Assembly: GCF_900103405.1 (NCBI RefSeq)
Contig: NZ_FNHX01000001.1
Span: 496,001 to 560,000 of the forward strand
From: Polaromonas sp. JS666
GTDB lineage: Bacteria; Pseudomonadota; Gammaproteobacteria; Burkholderiales; Burkholderiaceae_C
Length of the DNA stretch: 64,000 nt
Direction of reading: 5' to 3'
A program made the translations under genes and the position numbers. A model generated the notes under the pieces. That model saw only the letters and a list, made by a program, of their open reading frames with translations. It was not told where the DNA came from and searched no databases. Shown in pieces: positions 8,855 to 16,635 of the stretch (positions within the stretch are counted from its first letter, which is position 1; each line of letters begins with the position of its first letter).

Positions 8855-9744
8855 GCTGGGGCCCCTGCGTTGCGGCGCTGCCAGGCCTGCAAGCCGTTGA
8901 TGACCAGCAGCAGCACAAAGGACACCAGCAGCATCACCACGGCCACGGCGGTGGCGCCGGCATAGTCGTACTGCTCGAGCTTGCCGATGATGATGAGTGG
9001 CGTGATCTCGGAAATCATGGGCATGTTGCCGGCGATAAAGATGACCGAGCCGTATTCGCCGATCGCGCGCGCAAAAGCCATGGCAAAGCCGGTCAGCAAG
9101 GCCGGCGTGATGTGCGGCAAGATCACTTTGGTGAAAATCTGCAGGCGCGTGGCACCCAGCGAGGTCGCGGCTTCCTCAAGCTCTTTCTCGGCGTCTTCCA
9201 GCACCGGCTGCACCGTGCGCACCACAAACGGCAGGCCGATAAAGATCAGCGCGATCACCACGCCGGCCGGCGTAAAGGCCAGCTTGATGCCCATGGGCTC
9301 CAGGTACTGGCCTATCCAGCCGTTGCCGGCCAGCAAGGCCGTCAGCGAAATGCCGGCCACGGCCGTGGGCAGCGCGAAAGGCAAATCGACCAGCGCGTCG
9401 ACAATCTTTTTGCCCGCGAACTTGTAGCGCACCAGCACCCAGGCCAGCAGCAGGCCAAAGACCAGATTGACCAGCGCGGCGACCAGCGAGGCACCGAAGG
9501 TAAGCCGGTAAGAGGCCAGCACGCGCGGCGAGGTCACCGCGGTGACGAACTGCTCCCAGCTCATCGTGAAGGTCTTGAAGAACAGCGCCGAGATCGGGAT
9601 CAGCACGATCAGGCTCAGGTACAGCACCGTATAGCCCAGCGTGAGCCGAAAGCCCGGCAGCACGCGCCTGGCGGCCCTTTTGCCACCCGCAGGGATGCCC
9701 GGCGCCACCGCGGAAGGCGGCGCCACAGAAGACAAGGCAGTCAT
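8851..9744 (-). CDS. cysT: CysT (CysU), sulfate ABC transporter permease
   Basis: 297-residue permease, the partner of CysW. It has six membrane segments, [23 protein letters not shown], the ATPase-contact loop [21 protein letters not shown], and [18 protein letters not shown]. The N-terminal 25 residues are a Pro/Ala-rich cytoplasmic tail. Only 8 bp separate it from sbp upstream. Confidence 0.93.
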   Translation of the reverse strand: MTALSSVAPPSAVAPGIPAGGKRAARRVLPGFRLTLGYTVLYLSLIVLIPISALFFKTFTMSWEQFVTAVTSPRVLASYRLTFGASLVAALVNLVFGLLLAWVLVRYKFAGKKIVDALVDLPFALPTAVAGISLTALLAGNGWIGQYLEPMGIKLAFTPAGVVIALIFIGLPFVVRTVQPVLEDAEKELEEAATSLGATRLQIFTKVILPHITPALLTGFAMAFARAIGEYGSVIFIAGNMPMISEITPLIIIGKLEQYDYAGATAVAVVMLLVSFVLLLVINGLQAWQRRNAGAPA

Positions 9745-9752
9745 GGCTTGGC

Positions 9753-10748
9753 TTACTTGACGGTGTAGAGCTTGTCGAACTGCCCGCCGTCGTTGAAGTG
9801 CACTTTTTGCGCTTCAACGAGGCTGCCGAACACGTCCTGCACCGTGAACAGCTGCAGCGGCTTGAAGGTGCTCGCGTATTTCTTGAGCACGGCCTGCGAG
9901 CGCGGGCGCAGCGCATGGCGCGCGGCGATTTCCTGGCCCTCGTCCGAATAGAGGTAATTGAGGTAGGCCTTGGCGAGGTCCGCCGTACCCTTCTTGGCGA
10001 CGGTGCGCTCCACCACCGCCACCGGGTTTTCCGCCAGGATGCTGATGGACGGGTACACCGCGTCCACCTTGCCCTCGCCGAACTCCCGGTTCACCGACAA
10101 CACTTCGGACTCAAAGGTGATCAGCACGTCACCGATGTTGCGCTGCAGGAAGACGGTGGTCGCATCGCGCCCGCCCTTGCCCAGCACCGGCACGTTTTTG
10201 TAGAGCTTGCCGACGAACTCTGCGGCCTGCGCGTCGGTGCCGCCCTTCTTCTTGGCATAACCCCAGGCCGCCAGATAGGCGTAGCGGCCGTTGCCGCCGG
10301 TCTTGGGGTTCACCACGACGACCTGGATGCCGGGCTTGACCAGGTCATCCCAGTCCTTGATGCCCTTGGGATTGCCGTTGCGCACCAGGAACAGCATGGT
10401 CGAGGTGGTGGGCGAGGCGTTGTCCGGGAATTTTTTCACCCAGTCCTTGGCGACCACACCGGCATTGGCCAGGAAGTCCACATCGGTCGAGGTGTTCATG
10501 GTGACCACATCGGCGTCCAGGCCGTCGGCCACCGAACGCGCAATGGCGCTGGAACCGCCGTGCGACTGGTCCACTTTGACGTCCTTGCCGATGGTCTTTT
10601 TGTAGTGGGCGATAAAGGCCGCGTTGTAGTCCTTGTAGAACTCGCGCGCCACGTCGTAAGAGCCGTTGAGCAGCGTTTGCGCCGAAGTCATACCGCTCGT
10701 TGCCAAAGCCAGGGCGGCAAGAGCGATTTTGAATTGTGGGGAAGTCAT
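9753..10748 (-). CDS. sbp: Periplasmic sulfate-binding protein
   Basis: 331-residue sulfate-binding protein with an N-terminal signal peptide (to about SAQT, residue 24). Family marks are [20 protein letters not shown], the sulfate-loop [40 protein letters not shown] and KTGG-type ligand loops. The start codon overlaps the stop of the serine hydrolase upstream (ATGA). It supplies sulfate to CysT-CysW-CysA downstream. Confidence 0.93.
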   Translation of the reverse strand: MTSPQFKIALAALALATSGMTSAQTLLNGSYDVAREFYKDYNAAFIAHYKKTIGKDVKVDQSHGGSSAIARSVADGLDADVVTMNTSTDVDFLANAGVVAKDWVKKFPDNASPTTSTMLFLVRNGNPKGIKDWDDLVKPGIQVVVVNPKTGGNGRYAYLAAWGYAKKKGGTDAQAAEFVGKLYKNVPVLGKGGRDATTVFLQRNIGDVLITFESEVLSVNREFGEGKVDAVYPSISILAENPVAVVERTVAKKGTADLAKAYLNYLYSDEGQEIAARHALRPRSQAVLKKYASTFKPLQLFTVQDVFGSLVEAQKVHFNDGGQFDKLYTVK

Positions 10749-11344
10749 GCCGTTTCCAGGGATCCGAAAGAAGAAGAGGAAGAAGTTCGCGGAGAAGAAA
10801 AATCAAGTCGCGGCGCCGAAAGCGAAGCATCGCCGGCCAGCGACTGCAGCAGGGCAATGCCCAGCGGCCATTCGCCGTGGCCCGATTCGATGTTGATGTG
10901 GCCCGCATCCTGCAGGCGCACAAACTCGCTGCCCCAGGCGCGGGCATAGGCGCCGGCCAGGCGCACCGGACAGAAAGGGTCGTTGCTGCTGGCCACCAGC
11001 ACGCTGCGGTAAGGCAGCTTCTGGTAAGGCACGGGGGCGAAATCGCTCAAGACAGCGCGGCGTTCCGGGTCGGCCGGCGCCACCAGCAAGGCGCCCTGTA
11101 TGCGTTCGGCCGCCTCGGGCGGCAAATGCGCCGTCGCGATGCAGCCCAGGCTGTGCGCCACCACCACCACCGGCTCGTTCTGCAGCAGGATGGTGTTGGC
11201 CAGCGATGCCACCCAGGCCTTGCGCGAAGGCGTGATCCAGTCGTCCTGCCGCACACGCACCGCATTGCTCAGGCGCTCGGCCCACAGGCTTTGCCAGTGG
11301 CCGGGGCCGGAGTCGCGCCAGCCGGGGACGATGATGAAGCGCAC
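10745..11344 (-). CDS. RBBP9/YdeN-type serine hydrolase
   Basis: 199-residue small alpha/beta hydrolase. It shows the family opening VRFIIVPGWRDSGPGHWQSLW, the nucleophile elbow VVAHSLGCIA, the acid in SSNDPFCP, and the His in LQDAGHINIESGHGEWP, which is a complete catalytic triad. The start is a GTG at 11344; reading further upstream runs into the peroxiredoxin frame. It lies 20 bp after the peroxiredoxin and overlaps the sbp start, inside a sulfate-uptake operon. Its Ser-rich tail ([15 protein letters not shown]) is unusual. The substrate is unknown; a role linked to sulfur starvation is inferred from position only. Confidence 0.82.
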   Translation of the reverse strand: MRFIIVPGWRDSGPGHWQSLWAERLSNAVRVRQDDWITPSRKAWVASLANTILLQNEPVVVVAHSLGCIATAHLPPEAAERIQGALLVAPADPERRAVLSDFAPVPYQKLPYRSVLVASSNDPFCPVRLAGAYARAWGSEFVRLQDAGHINIESGHGEWPLGIALLQSLAGDASLSAPRLDFSSPRTSSSSSFGSLETA

Positions 11345-11364
11345 GCTGCGTGAACCCGTGTGTC

Positions 11365-12015
11365 TTATTTGTTCGGTTGCGGCGTGACGCGCAGGTAAGG
11401 CTTGATGGCCTTGAATCCCTTGGGGAAGCGCTGGGCGATTTCGGCCGGGTCCTGCAGACTGGGCACGATGATCACGTCGTCGCCGTCCTTCCAGTTCACC
11501 GGCGTGGCCACCTTGTAGCCATCGGTCAGCTGCAGCGAGTCGATGACGCGCAGGATTTCGTCGAAATTGCGGCCCGTGCTCGCGGGATAGGTGAAGGTGG
11601 TGCGAATGGCCTTCTTCGGGTCGATGATGAACACGCTGCGCACAGTGGCCGTGGGGCCGGTGCTCAGGGCGTTCGGATGGATCATGTCGTAAAGCCCGGC
11701 CACCTTGCGGTCCGCATCGGCCAGGATGGGGAAATTCACCGTGGTGTTCTGCGTCTCGTTGATGTCGTTGACCCACTTGCTGTGGGAGTCCAGCGGATCG
11801 ACGCTGACCGCGATGGGCTTGACATTGCGCTTGGCGAACTCGCCACTCAGCGCGGCCGTCTTGCCGAGTTCGGTGGTGCAGACGGGGGTGAAGTCGGCGG
11901 GGTGTGAAAACAGCACCACCCAGGAATCACCGGCCCATTCATGAAAGGAAATCTTGCCCGCAGTGGAGTCTTGCGTGAAGTCGGGGGCGGTGTCGCCGAG
12001 TCTGAGAGTGGCCAT
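11365..12015 (-). CDS. Peroxiredoxin of the Prx6 (1-Cys) group
   Basis: 216-residue thiol peroxidase that reduces hydrogen peroxide and organic peroxides. The peroxidatic cysteine is C46 in HPADFTPVCTTELG, the Prx6 signature. The C-terminal arm (DGDDVIIVPSLQDPAEIAQRFPKG) is also typical, and no resolving Cys is present. AAGGAG precedes the ATG. It is the first gene of the sulfate import operon. Such a gene upstream of sbp-cysTWA fits the known co-induction of peroxiredoxins with sulfur starvation. Confidence 0.9.
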   Translation of the reverse strand: MATLRLGDTAPDFTQDSTAGKISFHEWAGDSWVVLFSHPADFTPVCTTELGKTAALSGEFAKRNVKPIAVSVDPLDSHSKWVNDINETQNTTVNFPILADADRKVAGLYDMIHPNALSTGPTATVRSVFIIDPKKAIRTTFTYPASTGRNFDEILRVIDSLQLTDGYKVATPVNWKDGDDVIIVPSLQDPAEIAQRFPKGFKAIKPYLRVTPQPNK

Positions 12016-12071
12016 GGGTTGCTCCTTGAGGTTGCTTGATCAAAGCATTGTGGGGAGCAAGCGTTAAAACG

Positions 12072-12105
12072 CAAAAGAATATATTGCTCTTAATTTATCC
12101 GGATT
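12072..12105. promoter_or_regulatory. Shared sulfur-operon motif upstream of the sulfate operon
   Basis: An AT-rich stretch holds CAAAAGAATAT (12072-12082) and AATTTATCCGGATT (12092-12105, with the palindrome ATCCGGAT). The first word occurs unchanged, and the second with one mismatch, upstream of metN at 32698-32708 and 32802-32815, in the same orientation. It sits 57-90 bp upstream of the peroxiredoxin ATG. A CysB-type activator site is a reasonable guess, but the binding protein is unknown. Confidence 0.5.
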
Positions 12106-12159
12106 TGTACATAACGAAGAGGCTTGAGCTGGGTCTTGCGCCAGCATGCGCGCCTCGCC

Positions 12160-12419
12160 CTCTGCTGAGGACTGCTGGCCGGGGTTGCCCGGCGGCAACT
12201 CACTTTTCTTTGCTTCGCCAAAGAAAAGTAAGCAAAAGAAAGGCGACCCTGGTGTCTGCGTCCCTCCGCTTCGCTGCGGGCAACCTGCGGTGCTCGGTTC
12301 AGGCGGGGTCTCGCTAAACTCGCTACGCTGCGCTTCGCTCAGACAACGCGATCCCTTATCCGCCTGAACCTGCGCTCCTCGGCGCATACACAAGGGGTGG
12401 GAACCAAAATACCGAATAC
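12160..12419 (-). repeat. ~250-bp dispersed repeat, copy A (inverted)
   Basis: When reverse-complemented, this stretch aligns over nearly its full length with 12479-12726 and 15620-15891. Shared landmarks are a GGGTCGCC block followed by runs built on CTTTTCTTTGGCGAAGC, a GAGCACCGCAGGTTGCCC block, and GAGGAGCGCAG. It contains its own small inverted repeat (CTTTTCTTTG/CAAAGAAAAG type). It has no credible gene, and the short frames through it are not conserved between copies. It fills most of the 766-bp gap between the peroxiredoxin and the LysR gene. Confidence 0.8.
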
Positions 12420-12425
12420 CTGAAG

Positions 12426-12457
12426 AAACCAGGACACGCCTTGGCGTGTCCTGGTTT
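12426..12457. repeat. Perfect 15-bp hairpin at the centre of the inverted repeat pair
   Basis: AAACCAGGACACGCC at 12426-12440 and its exact complement at 12443-12457 are separated by only TT. The hairpin lies between repeat copies A and B, which point in opposite directions. A T-rich run follows at 12469-12478, so it could act as a transcription terminator, or it may be the core of a larger mobile or extragenic element. Confidence 0.75.
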
Positions 12458-12478
12458 GTATTGGTATTGGTTTTTTTG

Positions 12479-12726
12479 TATTCGGACTTCCCCGTCCTGG
12501 CTGGGCCGAGGAGCGCAGAGACAAGCGGATCAGGGCTGGCGTTGTCTGAGCGAAGTGAAACGTAGCGAGTTTAGCCAGACCCCGCTTGGCTCGAGCACCG
12601 CAGGTTGCCCGTAGCGAAGCGGAGGGACCCAGACTGCGGGTCGCCTTTTCTTTGGTGACTTTCTTTTGGCGAAGCAAAAGAAAGTTACTGGCCGCCGGGC
12701 CACTCCCGGCCAGCAAGCCTCAGCAA
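12479..12726 (+). repeat. ~250-bp dispersed repeat, copy B
   Basis: Direct-orientation relative of copy C (15620-15891) and inverted relative of copy A. The stretch from CCCCGTCCTGGCTGGGCCGA through the GGCGAAGC block is nearly identical to copy C, apart from a slightly shortened block around TTTTCTTTGGTGACTTTCTT. Noncoding. Confidence 0.82.
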
Positions 12727-12781
12727 AGACCCCAACCATTAGAACAATGAAGAACCAAAGCTGGCCTTTGAGGCCAAAACC

Positions 12782-13687
12782 TCAAGCCAAAGAATCCCCT
12801 CTCATCCTCTCCCCCAAAAAATCCAGAAAGCTCCTCACCGCCGGCACCTGCCCGCGCCGCGACGGGAACACCGCGTGCGCCACGCCGGAGGGAAGCGCCC
12901 AGCCCGGCAGCACGGGCACCAGCAGCTGGGCCTGCCGTTCGGCCGCGCTCATGGAGTCGGGTAAAAAACTCATGCCGGTGCCGGCCAGCACCGCGAGTTT
13001 CAGGGTCTGCAGGTCGTCGGCGACATAGCGCGGCTGGTGCTGCAGCACAAACTCCTTGCCGCCCGGCCCCAGCAGCCGCCAGGACGAGCGCCCGTCGGCC
13101 CAGGACATGGACACCGTGTCGAGCCTGAGCAGGTCTTCGGGCTTTTCGGGCCGGCCCTGGCGCTGCAGCAGGGCCGGGCTGGCCAGCAGCTGGCCGCCAC
13201 TGGAGCCCAGGTTCTTGATCACCAGGCTGCCACTGTCTTCCAGCGTGGGGCGCACGCGCAGCGCGATGTCTATGCCCTCCTCCACCAGGTCGATCACGCG
13301 GTTGGTCACGCGCATGTCTATGCGCACCTGCGGGTACATCTCCATATAGCGCGGCACCAGGTAGCCCACCGAGCCCTGCGCCAGCGTCACCGGGCAGGTG
13401 ATGCGCAAGGTGCCGCGCGGCTCGACCTGCATTTGCGCCACGGCTTCCGATGCGGCCAGGGCTTCGTCGCGCATGGCGCCGCAGTGGCGCAAATAGATTT
13501 CACCGACTTCCGTCAGCGAGAGCTTGCGTGTGGTGCGCTGCAAGAGCCGCACGCCCAGCCTGGACTCCAGCTCGGCCACGCGGCGTGACAAGCGTGACTT
13601 GGGCAGGCCCAGCGCCCGCCCGGCCGCAGCAAAGCCGCCGCGCTCCACCACCTCGGCGAAATACAGCATGTCATTGAGGTCTTGCAT
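12782..13687 (-). CDS. LysR-family transcriptional regulator
   Basis: 301-residue LysR regulator. The N-terminal helix-turn-helix is MLYFAEVVERGGFAAAGRAL then LPKSRLSRRVAELESRLGVR, and an effector-binding domain starts near residue 90 (GTLRITCPVTLAQGSVGYL). It belongs to the subgroup that often regulates a neighbouring azoreductase or quinone reductase gene. It is divergent from azoR with a 193-bp shared region carrying a perfect 10-bp inverted repeat. Control of azoR in response to a quinone or electrophile is inferred. Confidence 0.87.
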   Translation of the reverse strand: MQDLNDMLYFAEVVERGGFAAAGRALGLPKSRLSRRVAELESRLGVRLLQRTTRKLSLTEVGEIYLRHCGAMRDEALAASEAVAQMQVEPRGTLRITCPVTLAQGSVGYLVPRYMEMYPQVRIDMRVTNRVIDLVEEGIDIALRVRPTLEDSGSLVIKNLGSSGGQLLASPALLQRQGRPEKPEDLLRLDTVSMSWADGRSSWRLLGPGGKEFVLQHQPRYVADDLQTLKLAVLAGTGMSFLPDSMSAAERQAQLLVPVLPGWALPSGVAHAVFPSRRGQVPAVRSFLDFLGERMRGDSLA

Positions 13688-13728
13688 AAAACCGTCCTTT
13701 CTTCACGACCGGATTCGGCCCTCATTCC

Positions 13729-13789
13729 CGATTGATTGTCCCAAATACAGGACGATCTATCGCAATTTTACCGACTTATCAATCAATCG
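13729..13789. promoter_or_regulatory. Inverted repeat in the LysR/azoR divergent region
   Basis: CGATTGATTG (13729-13738) and its exact complement CAATCAATCG (13780-13789) lie 41 bp apart between the two divergent genes. A second small inverted repeat, GTCC-N8-GGAC, sits inside the spacer near 13739-13754. Spaced palindromes of this kind suit a tetrameric LysR protein, but binding is not shown. Confidence 0.5.
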
Positions 13790-13880
13790 ACCCATCCGCA
13801 CAATCTATCCATGGCTGCGATTCAAGGTGAATACGGCCTGAAAACCCGATTCAACCACCACTCTGTTTAGGAACCCCATC

Positions 13881-14534
13881 ATGAGCAAGCTTCTTCACAT
13901 CGACTCCAGCATCCTGGGCGGCAACTCGGTTTCCCGCCAGCTCACCGCCCAAATCGTGGCTTCCTGGCGCGCCGGCCACCCCGGCACCGAAGTCAGCTAC
14001 CTGGACCTGGCCGTCGACACGCCTTCCCACCTCTCGGCCGAATCGCTGGGTTTCCGCATGCCCGCCGGCAGCGACCTGAGCGAAGTGCAAAAGCGCGAAA
14101 ACGCCGTGTCCGAAGCCCTGGTGACGCAATTCCTGGCAGCCGATGTGATCGTGGTGGGCGCGCCCCTGTACAACTTCGCCATCCCCAGCCAGCTCAAGGC
14201 CTGGATTGACCGCGTCGCCCAGGTCGGCCGCACCTTCAAGTACACCGAAAAAGGCCCCGTGGGCCTGGCCGGCGGCAAGACCGTGATCGTGGCTTCGGCC
14301 CGTGGCGGCGTCTATTCGACCAGCGAAGCCATGACCGCCCTGGAACACCAGGAGAGCTACCTCAAGGTGGTGTTCGGTTTCTTCGGCATCACCGACGTGC
14401 GTTTTGTGCGCGCCGAAGGCCTGGCCATGGGAGAAGCCGCCAAGGAGGCCGCCCTGGCTGCCGCGCAGATTGAGATCGTCACGCACACGCAGGCACCCGC
14501 CGCCAACCAGGACCGGGCCGCCGTCGCCGCCTGA
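13881..14534 (+). CDS. azoR: FMN-dependent NADH-azoreductase/quinone reductase
   Basis: 217-residue flavodoxin-fold enzyme that transfers two electrons from NADH to quinones and azo dyes. It starts [21 protein letters not shown], the FMN phosphate-binding segment. It has [19 protein letters not shown] around residues 95-113 and the FMN-isoalloxazine loop SARGGVYS. The length matches AzoR. It is followed by a strong terminator at 14553-14584, so it is a single-gene unit divergent from a LysR regulator. Confidence 0.92.
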   Translation: MSKLLHIDSSILGGNSVSRQLTAQIVASWRAGHPGTEVSYLDLAVDTPSHLSAESLGFRMPAGSDLSEVQKRENAVSEALVTQFLAADVIVVGAPLYNFAIPSQLKAWIDRVAQVGRTFKYTEKGPVGLAGGKTVIVASARGGVYSTSEAMTALEHQESYLKVVFGFFGITDVRFVRAEGLAMGEAAKEAALAAAQIEIVTHTQAPAANQDRAAVAA

Positions 14535-14552
14535 ACCCGGCGTTCCGCCTAG

Positions 14553-14584
14553 AAAAAAGCCCGCATCCGCGGGCTTTTTTTTAT
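14553..14584. terminator. Bidirectional intrinsic terminator after azoR
   Basis: A 12-bp perfect stem (A6-GCCCGC, loop ATCC, GCGGGC-T6) is followed by more T residues. It lies 18 bp after the azoR stop and has the shape of a Rho-independent terminator on the plus strand; the A-run makes it usable from the other side too. Confidence 0.9.
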
Positions 14585-14687
14585 GGCGAGGTAATTACCA
14601 AATGACAAATCGATTGTTCACTTTGGGCCGGCGCGTCCCTATATTCAGCGCTGGCCCCGCCAAGGGGCACAGATCACAAAGGTAACG

Positions 14688-15611
14688 ATGACAGCGACTT
14701 TGGCTCCCAGCGGGCAAGCGGCAACAGCGACAGCAGCGACGGCCGCCGCACCCTCCCCCTCCGTTCTTGAGATCCGCCCTTTTGACGCCCCGCTGGGCGC
14801 CGAGGTGCTGGGCCTGGATCTTTCCCAACCGCTTTCCACGGCCGACTTCAGCCGCATACACCGCGCCCACCTGGACCACCACGTGCTGGTATTCCGCGAC
14901 CAGCGCATCACGCCGCGGCAGCATGTGGACTTCAGCCGCCGCTTCGGCCCGCTGCAAATCCATGTGCTCAAAAACTTCCAGCTGCAAAACCACCCGGAAA
15001 TCCTGATCGTCTCCAACATCAAGGAAAACGGCGAACCCATAGGCCTGGGCGACGCCGGCCACTTCTGGCACTCCGACCTGTCGTACAAGGACAAACCCAG
15101 CCTGGGCTCGCTGCTGCACGCGCAGGAACTGCCCGCTGAAGGCGGCGACACCCTGTTCGCCAACCAGCACACCGCCTGGGACACCCTGCCCCTGGCCCTC
15201 AAGACCGCCGTGCAAGGCCTGCGCGCCGAACACACCTACCTCGCCAAATACGAAGAACTGCGCAGCCGCAGCCCCTGGCGGCCCAAGCTCACCCAGGAAC
15301 AGGTCGACGAAGTCAAACCGGTGGTCCACCCGGTGGTACGCACCCACCCCGAAAACGGCCGCAAGGCCCTGTTCGTCAGCGAACATTTCACCACCCGCAT
15401 CCTCGACATCCCCGAAGACGAAAGCAAAGCCCTGCTGGGCGAACTGTTTGAACACAGCGCCCGCCCTGAACTCATCTACCGCCACCAGTGGCAGCCGCAC
15501 GACATGGTGTTCTGGGACAACCGCTCAGTCACCCACCTGGCAGCCGGCACCCCCGACCACCTGCGCCGCAAGCTGTACCGCACGACGATTGAGGGTGACG
15601 CGCCGTTTTGA
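14688..15611 (+). CDS. TauD/TfdA-family Fe(II)/2-oxoglutarate dioxygenase
   Basis: 307-residue dioxygenase that couples 2-oxoglutarate decarboxylation to hydroxylation of a sulfonate or related compound. The iron ligands are visible as the HSD of GHFWHSDLSYKDKP and the distal His of WDNRSVTHLA. A 2-oxoglutarate-binding Arg follows in HLRRKLYRTTI. The first 28 residues are Ala/Thr-rich and probably disordered. AAAGG lies before the ATG. It is a single gene after the azoR terminator, followed by repeat copy C. Substrate unproven: the 3D-like subgroup includes taurine, alkylsulfate and 2,4-D enzymes. The local sulfur theme favours an organosulfur compound. Confidence 0.83.
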   Translation: MTATLAPSGQAATATAATAAAPSPSVLEIRPFDAPLGAEVLGLDLSQPLSTADFSRIHRAHLDHHVLVFRDQRITPRQHVDFSRRFGPLQIHVLKNFQLQNHPEILIVSNIKENGEPIGLGDAGHFWHSDLSYKDKPSLGSLLHAQELPAEGGDTLFANQHTAWDTLPLALKTAVQGLRAEHTYLAKYEELRSRSPWRPKLTQEQVDEVKPVVHPVVRTHPENGRKALFVSEHFTTRILDIPEDESKALLGELFEHSARPELIYRHQWQPHDMVFWDNRSVTHLAAGTPDHLRRKLYRTTIEGDAPF

Positions 15612-15619
15612 GGCCTTGG

Positions 15620-15891
15620 GTATTCGGTTCCCGCCCCCGTATCCGTTCCCGCTTTCCCCGTCCTGGCTGGGCCGAGGAGCGCAGAGACAAGCGGATCAGG
15701 GCTGGCGTTGTTTGAGCGGAGTGAAACGCAGCGAGTTTAGCCAGACCCCGCTTGGCTCGAGCACCGCAGGTTGCCCCGCAGCGCAGCGGAGGGGACCCAG
15801 ACTGCGGGTCGCCTTTTCTTTTGCTTACTTTTCTTTTGGCGAAGCAAAAGAAAAGTGAGTAGCTGCCGGGCTACCCCCGGCCAGCAAGCCT
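15620..15891 (+). repeat. ~250-bp dispersed repeat, copy C
   Basis: Third member of the repeat family, in the same direction as copy B and very similar to it, including the blocks CCCCGTCCTGGCTGGGCCGA, GAGCACCGCAGGTTGCCC and GGCGAAGCAAAAGAAAAG. It begins 9 bp after the dioxygenase stop and ends close to the FMN reductase stop, so it fills the whole 322-bp gap between two convergent genes. It may act as a terminator region. Confidence 0.82.
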
Positions 15892-15933
15892 ATGCAAAAA
15901 GCGCAAAGGCCCGAGCAAGACCGGCCACAACCC

Positions 15934-16482
15934 TCAGGCATGCTTCTTAACCCACCCCACATAAGCATCAACCCAGGTTTGCAAAAACTTACGGCTCCCC
16001 TCACTGAGGCTGCCATCAGCCTCGTACAAGCCTTCTTTGTTATGGATGAAAGCCTCAGGCTGCCCCAGCGTAGGTACATTCAGGTAAGCCAGGATATTGC
16101 GCAAATGCTGCTGCGAAAGCGCAGTCCCTATGGCCCCCACCGAAGCGCCAATCACACCGGCCGGCTTGCCGTCCCAGGCGCTCTGGCCGTAAGGGCGCGA
16201 GGCATGGTCAATCGCGTTTTTGAGCACGCCGGGAATCGAGCGGTTGTACTCGGGCGTGACAAACAGCAGGCCTTGCGCGGCCTTGATCTCGCCCTTGAGC
16301 CTGACCACCTGCGGGGCCGGGTTGCCGTCATCGTCCTGGTTGTAAGGCGGCAGGTCGTCGATGCGCACATGGGTAAAACTGAAGTCCGCGGGGAACAACT
16401 TCTCAAGCGCGCGGGCGAGCTTTTTGTTGAACGAGTCCTTGCGAATGCTGCCGACGACGACAGCAATGTTGAATTGGGCCAT
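15934..16482 (-). CDS. NADPH-dependent FMN reductase (quinone/chromate reductase type)
   Basis: 182-residue flavodoxin-like reductase. It opens FNIAVVVGSIRKDSFNKKLARAL, the phosphate loop of NADPH:FMN reductases, and keeps TPEYNRSIPGVLKNAIDHASRP, the family signature. Relatives reduce FMN, quinones or chromate. Its place beside sulfonate and sulfur genes, among FMN-dependent monooxygenases needing reduced flavin, suggests it may serve like SsuE; that is inference. It lies downstream of the encapsulin operon but beyond a terminator, so it probably has its own promoter. Confidence 0.85.
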   Translation of the reverse strand: MAQFNIAVVVGSIRKDSFNKKLARALEKLFPADFSFTHVRIDDLPPYNQDDDGNPAPQVVRLKGEIKAAQGLLFVTPEYNRSIPGVLKNAIDHASRPYGQSAWDGKPAGVIGASVGAIGTALSQQHLRNILAYLNVPTLGQPEAFIHNKEGLYEADGSLSEGSRKFLQTWVDAYVGWVKKHA

Positions 16483-16518
16483 GAGGTTCTCCAGGAAGTG
16501 GTGGATGGGATGGGGATG

Positions 16519-16562
16519 AAAAAAAAGGGGAGCCTGAACGGCGCATACGCGTCAGGCCTCCC
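16519..16562 (-). terminator. Intrinsic terminator ending the encapsulin operon
   Basis: On the minus strand a GC-rich hairpin, with arms GGGAG(G)CCTGA and TCAGGCTCCC at the ends of a partly paired stem, is followed by eight T residues (16519-16526 on the plus strand are A). It lies 74 bp after the stop of the cysteine desulfurase and before the FMN reductase start. Confidence 0.8.
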
Positions 16563-16635
16563 ACTTTGTAAACCAATTCGGCAATCCCTGCTGTAGGACT
16601 CCAGGACACAAAACGTCCCAGACCTCATTCACCGC

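Noticed and set aside
12036..12739. Several 70-125-codon frames on both strands within the repeat block
   Set aside because: Their translations are not preserved between repeat copies A, B and C, while the DNA is, so they are noncoding repeat DNA.
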